This document shows, one piece after another, positions 54,044-62,254 of a stretch of DNA of 64,000 nucleotides. The stretch lies in contig CAMRUG010000005.1 in the NCBI GenBank assembly GCA_947053925.1, forward strand, positions 1 through 64,000, given 5' to 3'. Below the pieces are notes generated by a model. The model made no database searches, was not told where the DNA came from, and saw only the letters and a program-made list of their open reading frames with translations. Origin of the DNA: an uncultured Clostridia bacterium (GTDB lineage: Bacteria > Bacillota > Clostridia > Christensenellales > CAG-314). Positions within the stretch are counted from its first letter, which is position 1. The number at the start of each line of letters is the position of its first letter. The position numbers and the translations under genes are program-made.

Positions 54044-54766
54044 TTAGAAATCGATTTCCTTTATAAAAGCAATATCTTTCCGATATACTGTCAACGTTTT
54101 TTCTTTTGTTTCAACCTCATAATTCGCATTCGGTTCGTCTCCGTATGAAGTTGCCGTAACTTCGCCGATAATAATACTGCCGTCATTAAGTTTGATTTCA
54201 ACTCTACGAAACTCAAATCTTTCAAACAAAATATCAGTTAAACTGTCGCTTTTTAATCCCTCTTTCATCAACTTATCGACAAAGCTTACTGCTTGCTCAA
54301 TAAGTTCTGCTGCGGTGCGCAACAATTGCAAAGTAAGCGACACACTGTTTTTACTTTTAGGATTAACTATAATTTCAGTATTTTCGTTTTCCTCTGCCAA
54401 ATCGTCAATTATCATTCTAAAAGAATACTCGGTATAATCGTCGTAACGTTTTTGCTTTAGTATTTTACTTTCATCTGTATATACTGCATAGTAATACGAA
54501 TTGTTATTTCTTAATCTATATTCGCGCCAATTATCCTCGTCGCCCGCAACATATACCGAAGTATAAAAATATAAACCGCTTAAAACAGCTGCACGAGATT
54601 TAACATTATCGTTTAGCATCATTTCGTTTAATCTGTTTTCAATTTCTTCCGAATCGAGTAACAATTCATTTGTACTGTCATAAATAGCATAATTCGATAA
54701 TTCTAATATTGCTTGCTTCGCACTTTCTTCCATATTTTTATTTGAAAACTGTATGATTTTTGCCAT
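54044..54766 (-). CDS. Hypothetical protein with an Sm-like C-terminus
   Basis: 240 residues, soluble and acidic. Residues about 1-175 are helical with no recognised motif (ENRLNEMML, LIEQAVSFVDKLM). The last ~55 residues, VEIKLNDGSIIIGEVTATSYG followed by YEVETKEKTLTVYRKDIAFIKEI, look like a small beta-barrel of the LSm/SH3 type. AAAGGAG precedes the start. No neighbour gives a hint of function. Confidence 0.65.
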   Translation of the reverse strand: MAKIIQFSNKNMEESAKQAILELSNYAIYDSTNELLLDSEEIENRLNEMMLNDNVKSRAAVLSGLYFYTSVYVAGDEDNWREYRLRNNNSYYYAVYTDESKILKQKRYDDYTEYSFRMIIDDLAEENENTEIIVNPKSKNSVSLTLQLLRTAAELIEQAVSFVDKLMKEGLKSDSLTDILFERFEFRRVEIKLNDGSIIIGEVTATSYGDEPNANYEVETKEKTLTVYRKDIAFIKEIDF

Positions 54767-54910
54767 ATCTTTCTCCTTTTATCTTTTTACCGTTTTTAAT
54801 ACCTGTAATAATAAAAAACAATTGATTATTTAAAAAAATACCGCTGCAAAAAACGAGAATAACCATCTGGAAAATAACACGATTTACACTCTGCTACTTT
54901 AACATGTCTA

Positions 54911-54937
54911 AAAATTCGGGGACGCAAAGCGTCCCCT
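54911..54937 (-). terminator. Terminator after the EF-G-like gene
   Basis: GGGGACGC-AAA-GCGTCCCC (54918-54936), a perfect 8-bp stem, followed on the minus strand by GAATTTTT. Confidence 0.75.
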
Positions 54938-54989
54938 TAATACCTCTTATGAATTAGTAAATTCGTTTTAAATAAATTACAATTATAAC

Positions 54990-57035
54990 CTATTCGTCTT
55001 CGTGGAGTTTTTTGGCTTCTTCGACTATCTTGGCAACGCTTGCGGGAGGAACTTCCTCGTAACGCGCATATTTCATCTCGTACTTGCCGCGGCCCTGCGT
55101 CATACTGCGTAGGTCGGTTGCGTATTTAAGAATTTCCGACAAGGGGGCTTCGGCTGTTACGATTTGCTTACTGCCTATACTTTCCGTACCCATAATACGT
55201 CCGCGGCGTTTGTTCATATCGCCCATAACGTCGCCGAGGTAGTCGGACGGAACGGTAATTTTGAGTTCGTAAATAGGTTCGAGCAGTACGGGACCTGCCT
55301 TTACGCAGCCGTCTTTGTAAGCGAGAATAGCCGCCATTTGGAATGCGATATCCTTACTGTCTACGGGGTGGGAAGAACCGTCGAACAACGTACATTTGAG
55401 GTTGACCATAGGATATCCTGCAAGCACGCCCTTTTGAATTGCGGTACGCAAACCTTTTTCTACCGACGGGATAAACTGACGGGGAACCGTTCCGCCTACT
55501 ACTGCGTCGACAAACTCGAATACGCCGTCTTCCGCGCCCGGTTCAAAACGTACTTTACAGTGTCCGTACTGTCCTGCGCCGCCCGATTGCTTCTTGTGTT
55601 TGCCTTCCGCTTCCGCCATTTTACGGACGGTTTCACGGTAGGGAATACGCGGATCCTGCAACACTGCTTCGCAGTTGAATTTAGATTTGAGTTTTTTGCA
55701 GATAACGTCTAACTGAGTATCGCCGAGACCGGACAAAAGCATTTCGCCCGTTTCGGGGTCTTTGGTAACGGTAAATGCAATATCTTCGTCTTTAAGTTTG
55801 GAAAGTCCGCCGAATACCTTGTCTTCGTCTCCTTTCTTTGCGGCATAAACCGCACGCGAATATACGGGGCAGGGAAGTTCGATTGGTTTTAAAGAGACAG
55901 TACCGCTTTCGCACAAAACGTCGCCAGTGGACGTTGCCGAAAGTTTTGCAAGAGCGGCTATATCGCCTGCGCAAGCGCAGTCTGTGCTTTCCTGCTTTTT
56001 ACCTTTCATAAAGTAAACGGTGCTGATTTTTTCGTTAGCTTCGCTGGAAAGATTCTTTAAAGTCATACCGTTCTTTAACGTACCGCTGACAACCTTGAAC
56101 AGCGACAGTCTGCCTACAAACGGGTCGGCAATTGTTTTAAATACGCGCAAAATAACGGGCGCTTTTTCGTCTGCGGCAATTTCCTTTCCGTTTACGTCGC
56201 GAGTAGGACGTATTGCGGGACTGGGCAAAGAGCCGACTATCGTATCCATAAGATTGATTACGCCCTTATTGGTAAGTCCCGAACCTGCAAGTACGGGAAT
56301 TGTCGTTCCGTTTAAAAGTCCTGCCGAAAAACCGCGCGTAACTTCTTCATCGGTGAGTTCTTCGCCGTCAAAGAATTTCATCATAAGTTCGTCGTCGCTT
56401 TCGGCGGCAATTTCGATTACGGAACTGCGGGCGCTGTTGTATTGGTCTTGAAGGCTTGCGGGAATTGCCGTTTCGCCTTTGGTGTTAAAGTTTAAATATG
56501 TGCCGGAAATAACGTCGACATAGCCAACCATTTTGTGTCCGTCGAGTTCGGGAACGATAATTGACGCGGCTTTGTTAAAGCGCGCTTTGATAGCGTCTAC
56601 CGTTGCCGAATAGTTTGCATTTTCCTTATCTATACCGCTGACGAAAATCAGAGAAGGAATTTTGTGCTCGGTACAGTATTCGAGAGCCTTTTCCGTGCCT
56701 ACGGTCATACTGCCCGTTGCGCCCGTAACGATAATGGCACTATCGCAAACAGACAGCGCTTCCAGCATTTCGCATTCAAAATCAAAATATCCCGGTACGT
56801 CGATAATATTGATTTTAGTTCCCTTATAAGTGCAATTTGCAACCGACAGACTGATAGAGATGTGTCTTGCAATTTCCTCTTGGTCAAAGTCCATTGTCGA
56901 GTTGCCGTCGTCAACCTTACCCAAACGGTCGGTCGCGCCCGCATTATAAAGGATTGCTTCGGCAAGCGTGGTTTTACCTTCGCCGCTGTGTCCGATTAAA
57001 GCAACGTTTCTGATATCTTTTGCGTAAACTGCCAT
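54990..57035 (-). CDS. EF-G-like translational GTPase (EF-G-2 type paralogue)
   Basis: 681 residues in the five-domain EF-G layout. G1 GHSGEGKT (15-22) and the switch-1 motif EIARHISIS are good. G3 reads DVPGYFD with Tyr83 where EF-G and EF-Tu have the catalytic His, a feature also seen in EF-G-2 proteins. G4 is Ser133-Gly134-Ile135-Asp136 (VSGID) instead of the N-K-x-D that selects guanine. Domain IV (GGAGQYGHCKVRFEP) and the C-terminal RRGRIMG are preserved. It is a paralogue of the main EF-G; its role is unknown. Downstream of the racemase-like gene by 104 bases; AGGAG before the start. Confidence 0.87.
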   Translation of the reverse strand: MAVYAKDIRNVALIGHSGEGKTTLAEAILYNAGATDRLGKVDDGNSTMDFDQEEIARHISISLSVANCTYKGTKINIIDVPGYFDFECEMLEALSVCDSAIIVTGATGSMTVGTEKALEYCTEHKIPSLIFVSGIDKENANYSATVDAIKARFNKAASIIVPELDGHKMVGYVDVISGTYLNFNTKGETAIPASLQDQYNSARSSVIEIAAESDDELMMKFFDGEELTDEEVTRGFSAGLLNGTTIPVLAGSGLTNKGVINLMDTIVGSLPSPAIRPTRDVNGKEIAADEKAPVILRVFKTIADPFVGRLSLFKVVSGTLKNGMTLKNLSSEANEKISTVYFMKGKKQESTDCACAGDIAALAKLSATSTGDVLCESGTVSLKPIELPCPVYSRAVYAAKKGDEDKVFGGLSKLKDEDIAFTVTKDPETGEMLLSGLGDTQLDVICKKLKSKFNCEAVLQDPRIPYRETVRKMAEAEGKHKKQSGGAGQYGHCKVRFEPGAEDGVFEFVDAVVGGTVPRQFIPSVEKGLRTAIQKGVLAGYPMVNLKCTLFDGSSHPVDSKDIAFQMAAILAYKDGCVKAGPVLLEPIYELKITVPSDYLGDVMGDMNKRRGRIMGTESIGSKQIVTAEAPLSEILKYATDLRSMTQGRGKYEMKYARYEEVPPASVAKIVEEAKKLHEDE

Positions 57036-57139
57036 AGTAGTACTCCTAGTAATTTATTTGTTTGATGATATTGTTTCTACAAACCGTCATTTTAAATTAT
57101 AAACTACTTCTGTCAAAATTTCAATACCGTTTTTAAAAT

Positions 57140-57826
57140 TTATTCATAAAATACGCTATATTTTTTTGTTATATCCTCGTTGTTTTGGTTTAAAACCGTC
57201 AATGAACTTTCCTCTTTGGCGGTTTTTTTGTACTTTTTGCGGATACGCCGCGCAACCCCCTCTAAACTGTCAAAAATCTGCGCATTGGGGCATACGCGCG
57301 AAAAACAGTGTTTAAACATATTCATACTGCTGCTTGCAAGAGCAATGCAATCGAAACTGCCGATATGTTCGCTAACCCTTTCGGTAATGTATTCCACTAT
57401 CGCGCGTTCGTTACACTCTTCGGCTATTAACGGAAATTCGTCCATTGCGCAGGCAATAACGTTAGGTTCTTGCAAACGCTTTAATACGGCGGAATCTCCC
57501 GCTACAAGCACGCCCGAAGCAGTATATGCCGATGCGTGCAAAACGGGCGCTTCGGAAGAATACAGCGGCACGGAAGAAATATACGACAGTTTTTTGTACA
57601 ACAGCATAGACAGCGTTACCGAAGATATAACGATAAAGTCGCAGTTAAGTTTGGTCAAGTCTTGTATTGCTTTGCTAGCGGCATAGTATAACGTTCCGTA
57701 ATTTTGCTTTCCGAAAGGAAAAACGCCGTCGCAAATCTTACAAATATAATTTGCCGAAAAAGACTGTTTGAGTTTGTAATACATAGAAAAAACGCCGATT
57801 CCGTCGTCGATTAAGCCTATTGTCAA
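57140..57826 (-). CDS. Glutamate-racemase-fold protein lacking catalytic cysteines
   Basis: 228 residues; the start is TTG, with AAAGGAGG eight bases upstream. The N-terminus IGLIDDGIGVFSM corresponds to the MurI motif with the catalytic Asp (Asp7) retained, and YGTLYYAASKAIQDL matches its helix. But the first catalytic cysteine (MurI ACNTAS) is Ser69 in VISSVTLS, and the second (GCTH) is Ser165 in LASSSMN. Without both thiols a racemase of this kind cannot work, so it is either a binding or regulatory homologue or has a new activity. Family placement is by pattern and moderately sure. Confidence 0.65.
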   Translation of the reverse strand: MTIGLIDDGIGVFSMYYKLKQSFSANYICKICDGVFPFGKQNYGTLYYAASKAIQDLTKLNCDFIVISSVTLSMLLYKKLSYISSVPLYSSEAPVLHASAYTASGVLVAGDSAVLKRLQEPNVIACAMDEFPLIAEECNERAIVEYITERVSEHIGSFDCIALASSSMNMFKHCFSRVCPNAQIFDSLEGVARRIRKKYKKTAKEESSLTVLNQNNEDITKKYSVFYE

Positions 57827-58037
57827 CGATATATCCTCCTTTATTGCTAAAAGGTATTAAGACACTTTAATATTGTACGAGCCAAAGCGCCGCAAAATGT
57901 CTGATTGCGCCCGATAAACCGTAAAAGAAAATAGCCGTTAGTTTATTTAAAAACAGCGGCGGTTATATTTTAAATGTAATTTATAGGTGAACGACGCCGC
58001 ATAGTAAAAAACTTTTAATATAAAGTGTTTAAAACTG
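57827..58037. other. Divergent intergenic region
   Basis: About 210 bases before the rpsT promoter with no gene or RNA recognised. Confidence 0.4.
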
Positions 58038-58066
58038 TTGCTAAAAATATCAAAGTGTGCTAATAT
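58038..58066 (+). promoter_or_regulatory. rpsT promoter candidate
   Basis: TTGCTA (58038-58043), 17 bases, TAATAT (58061-58066). A leader of about 70 bases would remain before the ATG. Confidence 0.45.
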
Positions 58067-58144
58067 TATTAGGCAAAAATGGTATATTATGGCACAATAA
58101 ATTGTATTGGATAATTTTTGTGCAAAAATAATAAGGAGATACTA

Positions 58145-58753
58145 ATGCCTAACATTAAATCAGCAGAAAAAAGAGTTTCTGTATCAGCAACTAAAAAATT
58201 ACAAAACCAAATGGTTCGTTCTCAAATGCAAACCGCTATCAAAAAATTTAACGCCGCTATTTCTAACGGCGATATTGAACTTGCAAAGCAATTGCTGCCC
58301 GTTACAAGTTCTAAAATAGATAACGCGGCAATCAAGCACGTTATTCACAAAAACGCGGCAAACCGTAAAAAGGCGCAAATAGCCAAAACACTATCGCAAC
58401 TCGAAAAGGGTATTATCGTTGTTAAGGTTGACGCTAAGACATTGAAACAAGCCGAACAAAAGGCAGCGGCTGCTAAGAAAGCAGAAGAAGCCGCGGCTAT
58501 CAAGGCTCAAAGAAACGAAGCTAAAAAAGCCAAGGAAGCGGCAAAGGCTCCTGCAACGACAAAATCCAAAAAGTCGGCTGCAGCACCCAAAGCACCTGCT
58601 AAGGCAAAGAAAGACGATACTGCCGCTACTACCGCTAAAAAAACGACAAAGAAAGCCGCAGCAACCGAAGAAACTGCAACCGCTCCTAAAAAGCGCGCAA
58701 CAAAGAAAGCTGTTGAAGCGCCCGCCGAAGAAGCGGAAGACGAAATTAAATAA
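58145..58753 (+). CDS. rpsT: 30S ribosomal protein S20 with a histone-H1-like C-terminal tail
   Basis: 202 residues from MPNIKSAEKRV, set by AAGGAG; the start 27 bases upstream is rejected. Residues 1 to about 88 are an ordinary S20 (VIHKNAANRKKAQIAK), which binds 16S rRNA helices during 30S assembly. Residues about 100-202 are a low-complexity Lys/Ala/Pro/Thr tail (KKAEEAAAIKAQ, KSKKSAAAPKAPAKAKK, TAKKTTKKAAATEE) ending acidic. Normal S20 is about 85-90 residues, so the protein is more than doubled. Single gene with a clear terminator. Confidence 0.9.
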   Translation: MPNIKSAEKRVSVSATKKLQNQMVRSQMQTAIKKFNAAISNGDIELAKQLLPVTSSKIDNAAIKHVIHKNAANRKKAQIAKTLSQLEKGIIVVKVDAKTLKQAEQKAAAAKKAEEAAAIKAQRNEAKKAKEAAKAPATTKSKKSAAAPKAPAKAKKDDTAATTAKKTTKKAAATEETATAPKKRATKKAVEAPAEEAEDEIK

Positions 58754-58774
58754 TTACAATGTTTTAAAATTTAA

Positions 58775-58804
58775 AACAACTCCGAACTTTCGGAGTTGTT
58801 TTTT
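58775..58804 (+). terminator. Terminator after rpsT
   Basis: AACAACTCCGAA (58775-58786) pairs with TTCGGAGTTGTT (58789-58800), followed by T residues. Confidence 0.9.
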
Positions 58805-59068
58805 GTTCAGGGGTGAATTATACTTTCAAGTGCAACACTCTGAAATAAAAAAGAAGTATATATAAATCTTCGGGTTTTAGTTTGCACAACAAATTTTTAC
58901 CGAAGATATATAAACATCGGCGCAAAGATAATATCGATTTGCTATATTGTTAATATTACTAGAACTGAATTTACAACTGCTTGACTATACGAAAAATTTT
59001 AAAATCTAAAAAATGCTTTTAGCGGCTTTAACAGCATACCCTACCGATATAAAAAACGGCGATTGTTT
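58805..59068. other. Convergent intergenic spacer
   Basis: AT-rich; no gene or RNA recognised. Confidence 0.4.
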
Positions 59069-59785
59069 TTACTTGTCTATATTTGTTTTAATCAAAGTTT
59101 CCGCTTCGTTTTTTGATTGTGGCTTTATGGGAGACTGTATGCCGCCTGCCCCGTCCGCACCGCCTAGTCCGTCAAAAATACCGTCTATGCCGTCGCCGCC
59201 TAGCACGATAATTAAAATTATAACTGCGCATACCGCCACGGTAAATGAAGAAACTTGCCAACTGTTAAACAGTTTCAACTTGGTACTTGCGTCCATACTA
59301 AGCGTCATAATGAACCCCAGTTGCAACAAACCGTAATAACCGAGAGTCGATACCCAAGTAGTTTTAGTAAATATTACCAAACATACATATCCTGCGATTG
59401 AGAGAACGGTAAAAACCAAGAGATACCAACCGTAATAACGGTTAAGGGCATTTATGTACAACGGCAATATAAAAACAAACAGATATACAGCCGCAAGCAA
59501 CGCTACGCACAGCATAAGCCACAAGTCATTGTCGAATCCGCGGTTGATATACCAACTGCGCAGATAAAAGCCCATTGACAGAGCATTGATAAAAACCGAA
59601 AGCAATTTTACAATTTTATTTTTGCGGAACACCAGAGACAAAACTACATTGAAGACCAAAATGCAAGAAGCGATTGCAAATATATACCAAAAATCCAACG
59701 GAATAAAACGCGCAACCCATCCTACAACAGAGGTTACAAGTAAAAACAGTATTGATAGCAGCAAAGTTTGCAAACAGCGTTTCAT
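59069..59785 (-). CDS. Multi-helix membrane protein of unknown function
   Basis: 238 residues from MKRCLQTLLLSILF, set by CAGGAG. About seven hydrophobic segments run from residue 5 to 195, then a Gly/Asp-rich tail (GGDGIDGIFDGLGGADGAGG) and a polar end. No conserved charged or cysteine motif that would identify a transporter or enzyme. Monocistronic; family not recognised. Confidence 0.65.
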   Translation of the reverse strand: MKRCLQTLLLSILFLLVTSVVGWVARFIPLDFWYIFAIASCILVFNVVLSLVFRKNKIVKLLSVFINALSMGFYLRSWYINRGFDNDLWLMLCVALLAAVYLFVFILPLYINALNRYYGWYLLVFTVLSIAGYVCLVIFTKTTWVSTLGYYGLLQLGFIMTLSMDASTKLKLFNSWQVSSFTVAVCAVIILIIVLGGDGIDGIFDGLGGADGAGGIQSPIKPQSKNEAETLIKTNIDK

Positions 59786-59851
59786 AATAATCTCCTGTTT
59801 AACTTTCCAAACAAGTATATCAAAAAATATCAGAAAATACAATAATTATCT

Positions 59852-59880
59852 TTGACAATTTAACTTTGTTGTGATAATCT
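59852..59880 (+). promoter_or_regulatory. tRNA-Thr promoter
   Basis: TTGACA (59852-59857), 17 bases, TAATCT (59875-59880). The predicted start point near 59887 lies before the truncated tRNA fragment at 59902. Confidence 0.6.
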
Positions 59881-59901
59881 ATACTAGCACTAAATAATTT
59901 A

Positions 59902-59920
59902 CCGGTGTGGCTCAGTCGGT
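59902..59920 (+). pseudogene. Truncated 5' copy of tRNA-Thr
   Basis: Seventeen bases (59904-59920, GGTGTGGCTCAGTCGGT) repeat the acceptor/D-arm start of the intact tRNA at 59945-59961, then diverge. It lies 42 bases upstream of the intact gene and within its transcript. Confidence 0.75.
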
Positions 59921-59941
59921 GTTACAATTAAATATCAATAT

Positions 59942-60017
59942 GCTGGTGTGGCTCAGTCGGTAGAGCAATTGATTCGTAATCAATAGGTCGGGAGTTCGAT
60001 TCTCTTCACCAGCACCA
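59942..60017 (+). tRNA. tRNA-Thr (anticodon CGT)
   Basis: 76 bases including the encoded CCA. Acceptor GCTGGTG/CACCAGC, D stem GCTC/GAGC, anticodon stem ATTGA/TCAAT with loop TTCGTAA (anticodon CGT, reads ACG), T stem GGGAG/CTCTT (two G-U pairs) with loop TTCGATT, discriminator A. All stems pair. Confidence 0.93.
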
Positions 60018-60018
60018 A

Positions 60019-60049
60019 TACCTTGACAAGATTAGTCAAGGTATTTTTT
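60019..60049 (+). terminator. tRNA-Thr terminator
   Basis: TACCTTGAC and GTCAAGGTA form a perfect stem followed by six T. An identical copy is at 60407-60437. Confidence 0.85.
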
Positions 60050-60068
60050 ATAGAAACTTATAACTCAG

Positions 60069-60183
60069 AACTCCCGACGGAGTTCGCTTAGCCGAGCGAC
60101 GTAGGAGCGAACGCCACGCAGCCGCAGGCGAAGTATTCTCTTCACCAGCACCATAAAAGTCTATCAAATATTGGTAGGCTTTT
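60069..60183 (+). pseudogene. tRNA-Thr tail remnant B with palindromic insert
   Basis: GGAGTTCG (60079-60086) and the last 19 bases of the tRNA with CCA (60135-60153) are separated by a 48-base insert that holds the hairpins GTTCGCT/AGCGAAC and CGCC/GGCG. A preceding inverted copy makes GAACTCC-CGAC-GGAGTTC. A different terminator-like stem (AAAAGTCTA/TAGGCTTTT) follows at about 60155-60183. Confidence 0.75.
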
Positions 60184-60200
60184 ATTCTATTTACTCTACC

Positions 60201-60437
60201 CGACCTATTGGGTGCCGCTTCGCTCGACTTCACTAGGTCGGGAGTTCGCGCGTCGACAAACTTTGTTTGCCGCGCCTTGCCGAGAGGTCTCCGCTTGGCG
60301 GAGTTTCGGCAAATTCTCTTCCCCCGGTCGCAAGCACAGCATTGCTCCTCGCTTTGGCTACGGAATCCGCACCGCGGATTTCCGTTACGCGTCGCGCCAG
60401 CACCAATACCTTGACAAGATTAGTCAAGGTATTTTTT
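60201..60437 (+). pseudogene. tRNA-Thr tail remnant C with two palindromic inserts
   Basis: Fifteen bases of the variable/T arm (60234-60248), nine of the T stem (60313-60321) and 41 of the acceptor end plus terminator (60397-60437, identical to 60009-60049) are separated by GC-rich inserts of 64 and 75 bases. Each insert is full of perfect stems, such as TTGCCGA/TCGGCAA enclosing CTCCGC/GCGGAG, and AATCCGC/GCGGATT. The unit begins with an inverted copy (CCGACCTATTG) of the same tRNA segment. Confidence 0.75.
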
Positions 60438-60708
60438 TGTAATTACAATCAATTGCTCTATTATTCACAACATCGTAACTTGATATCTGTTTATTCGTAA
60501 TACTTGTTTCGTTATATTAGTCGCACCATTATCGGGCGGCGCGGCTAAGCAATAGAGAAGATTCGCGTTCGGTTTTTAACCGCGCGTAAAAAAAGCAGTT
60601 GCCGCATTGTATAATTAAGTGCAAAGTACAATACTTTATATCTCGACTTTTTATCAAAATGGCTTTCGTTTTTAATACTCTTTTGTTTTGCGTACTATTC
60701 AAACACTA
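60438..60708. other. Spacer before the PP-loop gene promoter
   Basis: No gene found. One GC-rich hairpin (CGGTTTTTAACCG, near 60569-60581) followed shortly by a run of seven A. Confidence 0.4.
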
Positions 60709-60737
60709 TTGCAATGCAAAATAAAAAGTGATACAAT
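60709..60737 (+). promoter_or_regulatory. Promoter of the PP-loop/flavodoxin operon
   Basis: TTGCAA (60709-60714), 17 bases, TACAAT (60732-60737). Leader of about 130 bases to the ATG at 60875. Confidence 0.65.
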
Positions 60738-60874
60738 GATATGGGTAATGTTATGAACAAATAAATCTATCTTATTTTGACCGGTTCACAAAAGAGACAG
60801 CACAGCAAACAAGGTTGAAATTTTGCAGAATTTAAATGCAATTTAAATACTTTACACACGATACAGAGGCAACT

Positions 60875-62254
60875 ATGTACTATTTACAAAACCGCTGGGT
60901 TAAAGAAGGTAAAATATTACACTACTACGGCTTACGCAACAAAGACAAAATGTTTTGCAACAAGATAAAATTGTCGGCAAAACAAATTGCCGTTATCGAC
61001 AAACTGCCCTGCGAATTAACTGCCGCAGAGTTAAAAATAATCTCTAAACTAACAGCCGAAAATATCGTTACCGTTGCTCCGAAAACCACTCCGCGTTCGC
61101 TAGAAGAAGCGCGGTTTTGCACTAACTGCGCCGCAAACGACTTTGCTATTGCAGGATTGGAATTCGATTCAGACGGGCTTTGTCCTATGTGTCAGACAAA
61201 GGAGGAAACACGGCGCCTCAAAAGTATCGTACCCATCGTAAACGAATTTAAACGCTCAAAAAAATCGCGTTTTGACATTGCGGTATTTTACACTGGCGGC
61301 AAGGATTCGACTTACCTTTTGTACTACCTATCTAAGGTTTTACATTTACGCGTATTAGCACTTACCTGGGAGATACCTTATATATCGAAAAGCGCGCAAA
61401 AAAGCATAGAAGGCGCAAAGAAGACGTTAAACACCGTGGAATTTATAACCCGCAAGATGAGCGATAACGACTTAAAGACCATCTACCGCCGTTTGTACGA
61501 ATTAAACGGCAACACCTGTGCGTGCCCCTCGCTTGCATATGTTTTGTTTTATCCCGAACTTGTAGACAACAAAGTACCCTACTTTGTTGCAGGCAACGAA
61601 ACGGCGCAAATCGTCGGTTTGTACTATAACCATATAGCGCCTAAATTCGCATACTCTTTCAGGAACAACAAAACACTCAATTTTTTAATTAACATCGGCA
61701 GAATACTGACTTTGCATCCGCCGCTTAAAAAGGGGCAATTCCACACTCTTGCCACAATGAAACAATTAGCTTACGGCGACAACCCTTTGCAAAAATTATC
61801 CGATTACGCCAACCCGCTCGTATCCAACGTATGCAAGGCAATACGCACGGTTCCGCATACGGTTAAGCCGTTAAAACGTGCAATACGGCGTTCGTCTTGG
61901 ACGGGCAATATACCCGCTTTCGTTCAAGTCGATATGTCGTTAGTCAGCGGCGGCTACGACTGGCAAACAATCAAAAAAATAATTACTGACGAATGCGGCT
62001 GGGTGGCGCCTGACGAAACGGACAAAGGTCTGCACACAAGTTGCAAAATAGAAAAGTGTAAAGAATATACGCAGTTTAAACGCTTTTACGATATGCAAAG
62101 CGATATGATACCTTTTAGCGCGTTAGAAATTGCGCTTGCCAGCCGCGACGGCAATATTTCGCGCGAAGAAGCCATTTGCGAATTGTCGAACTCGTTGGGG
62201 TTTTCTCTTGAAGAAATAGCCGAATGCGCCGTAATGAAGGAATACCTCAAATGA
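60875..62254 (+). CDS. PP-loop ATPase, N-acetyl sugar amidotransferase-like
   Basis: 459 residues. AGAGG stands five bases before the ATG at 60875, so this is preferred over an in-frame ATG 39 bases upstream with no such site. An N-terminal ~80-residue segment is followed by a zinc-ribbon-like FCTNCAAND...CPMC, then an alpha-hydrolase domain with the PP-loop FYTGGKDSTYLLYYL that forms an adenylated intermediate. The C-terminus ALEIALASRDGNISREEAI resembles WbpG/PseA-type N-acetyl sugar amidotransferases, but no glycan genes are near. It overlaps the next gene by four bases (ATGA). A sulfur- or nitrogen-transfer reaction is likely; the substrate is unknown. Confidence 0.75.
   Translation: MYYLQNRWVKEGKILHYYGLRNKDKMFCNKIKLSAKQIAVIDKLPCELTAAELKIISKLTAENIVTVAPKTTPRSLEEARFCTNCAANDFAIAGLEFDSDGLCPMCQTKEETRRLKSIVPIVNEFKRSKKSRFDIAVFYTGGKDSTYLLYYLSKVLHLRVLALTWEIPYISKSAQKSIEGAKKTLNTVEFITRKMSDNDLKTIYRRLYELNGNTCACPSLAYVLFYPELVDNKVPYFVAGNETAQIVGLYYNHIAPKFAYSFRNNKTLNFLINIGRILTLHPPLKKGQFHTLATMKQLAYGDNPLQKLSDYANPLVSNVCKAIRTVPHTVKPLKRAIRRSSWTGNIPAFVQVDMSLVSGGYDWQTIKKIITDECGWVAPDETDKGLHTSCKIEKCKEYTQFKRFYDMQSDMIPFSALEIALASRDGNISREEAICELSNSLGFSLEEIAECAVMKEYLK

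Noticed and set aside
60060..60400. CRISPR array
   Set aside because: The repeats are few, of unequal length and derived from a tRNA tail; there are no regular spacers and no cas genes.
60208..60500. Several overlapping open frames on both strands
   Set aside because: They run through the palindromic tRNA remnants, and the mirrored frames reflect dyad symmetry, not coding.
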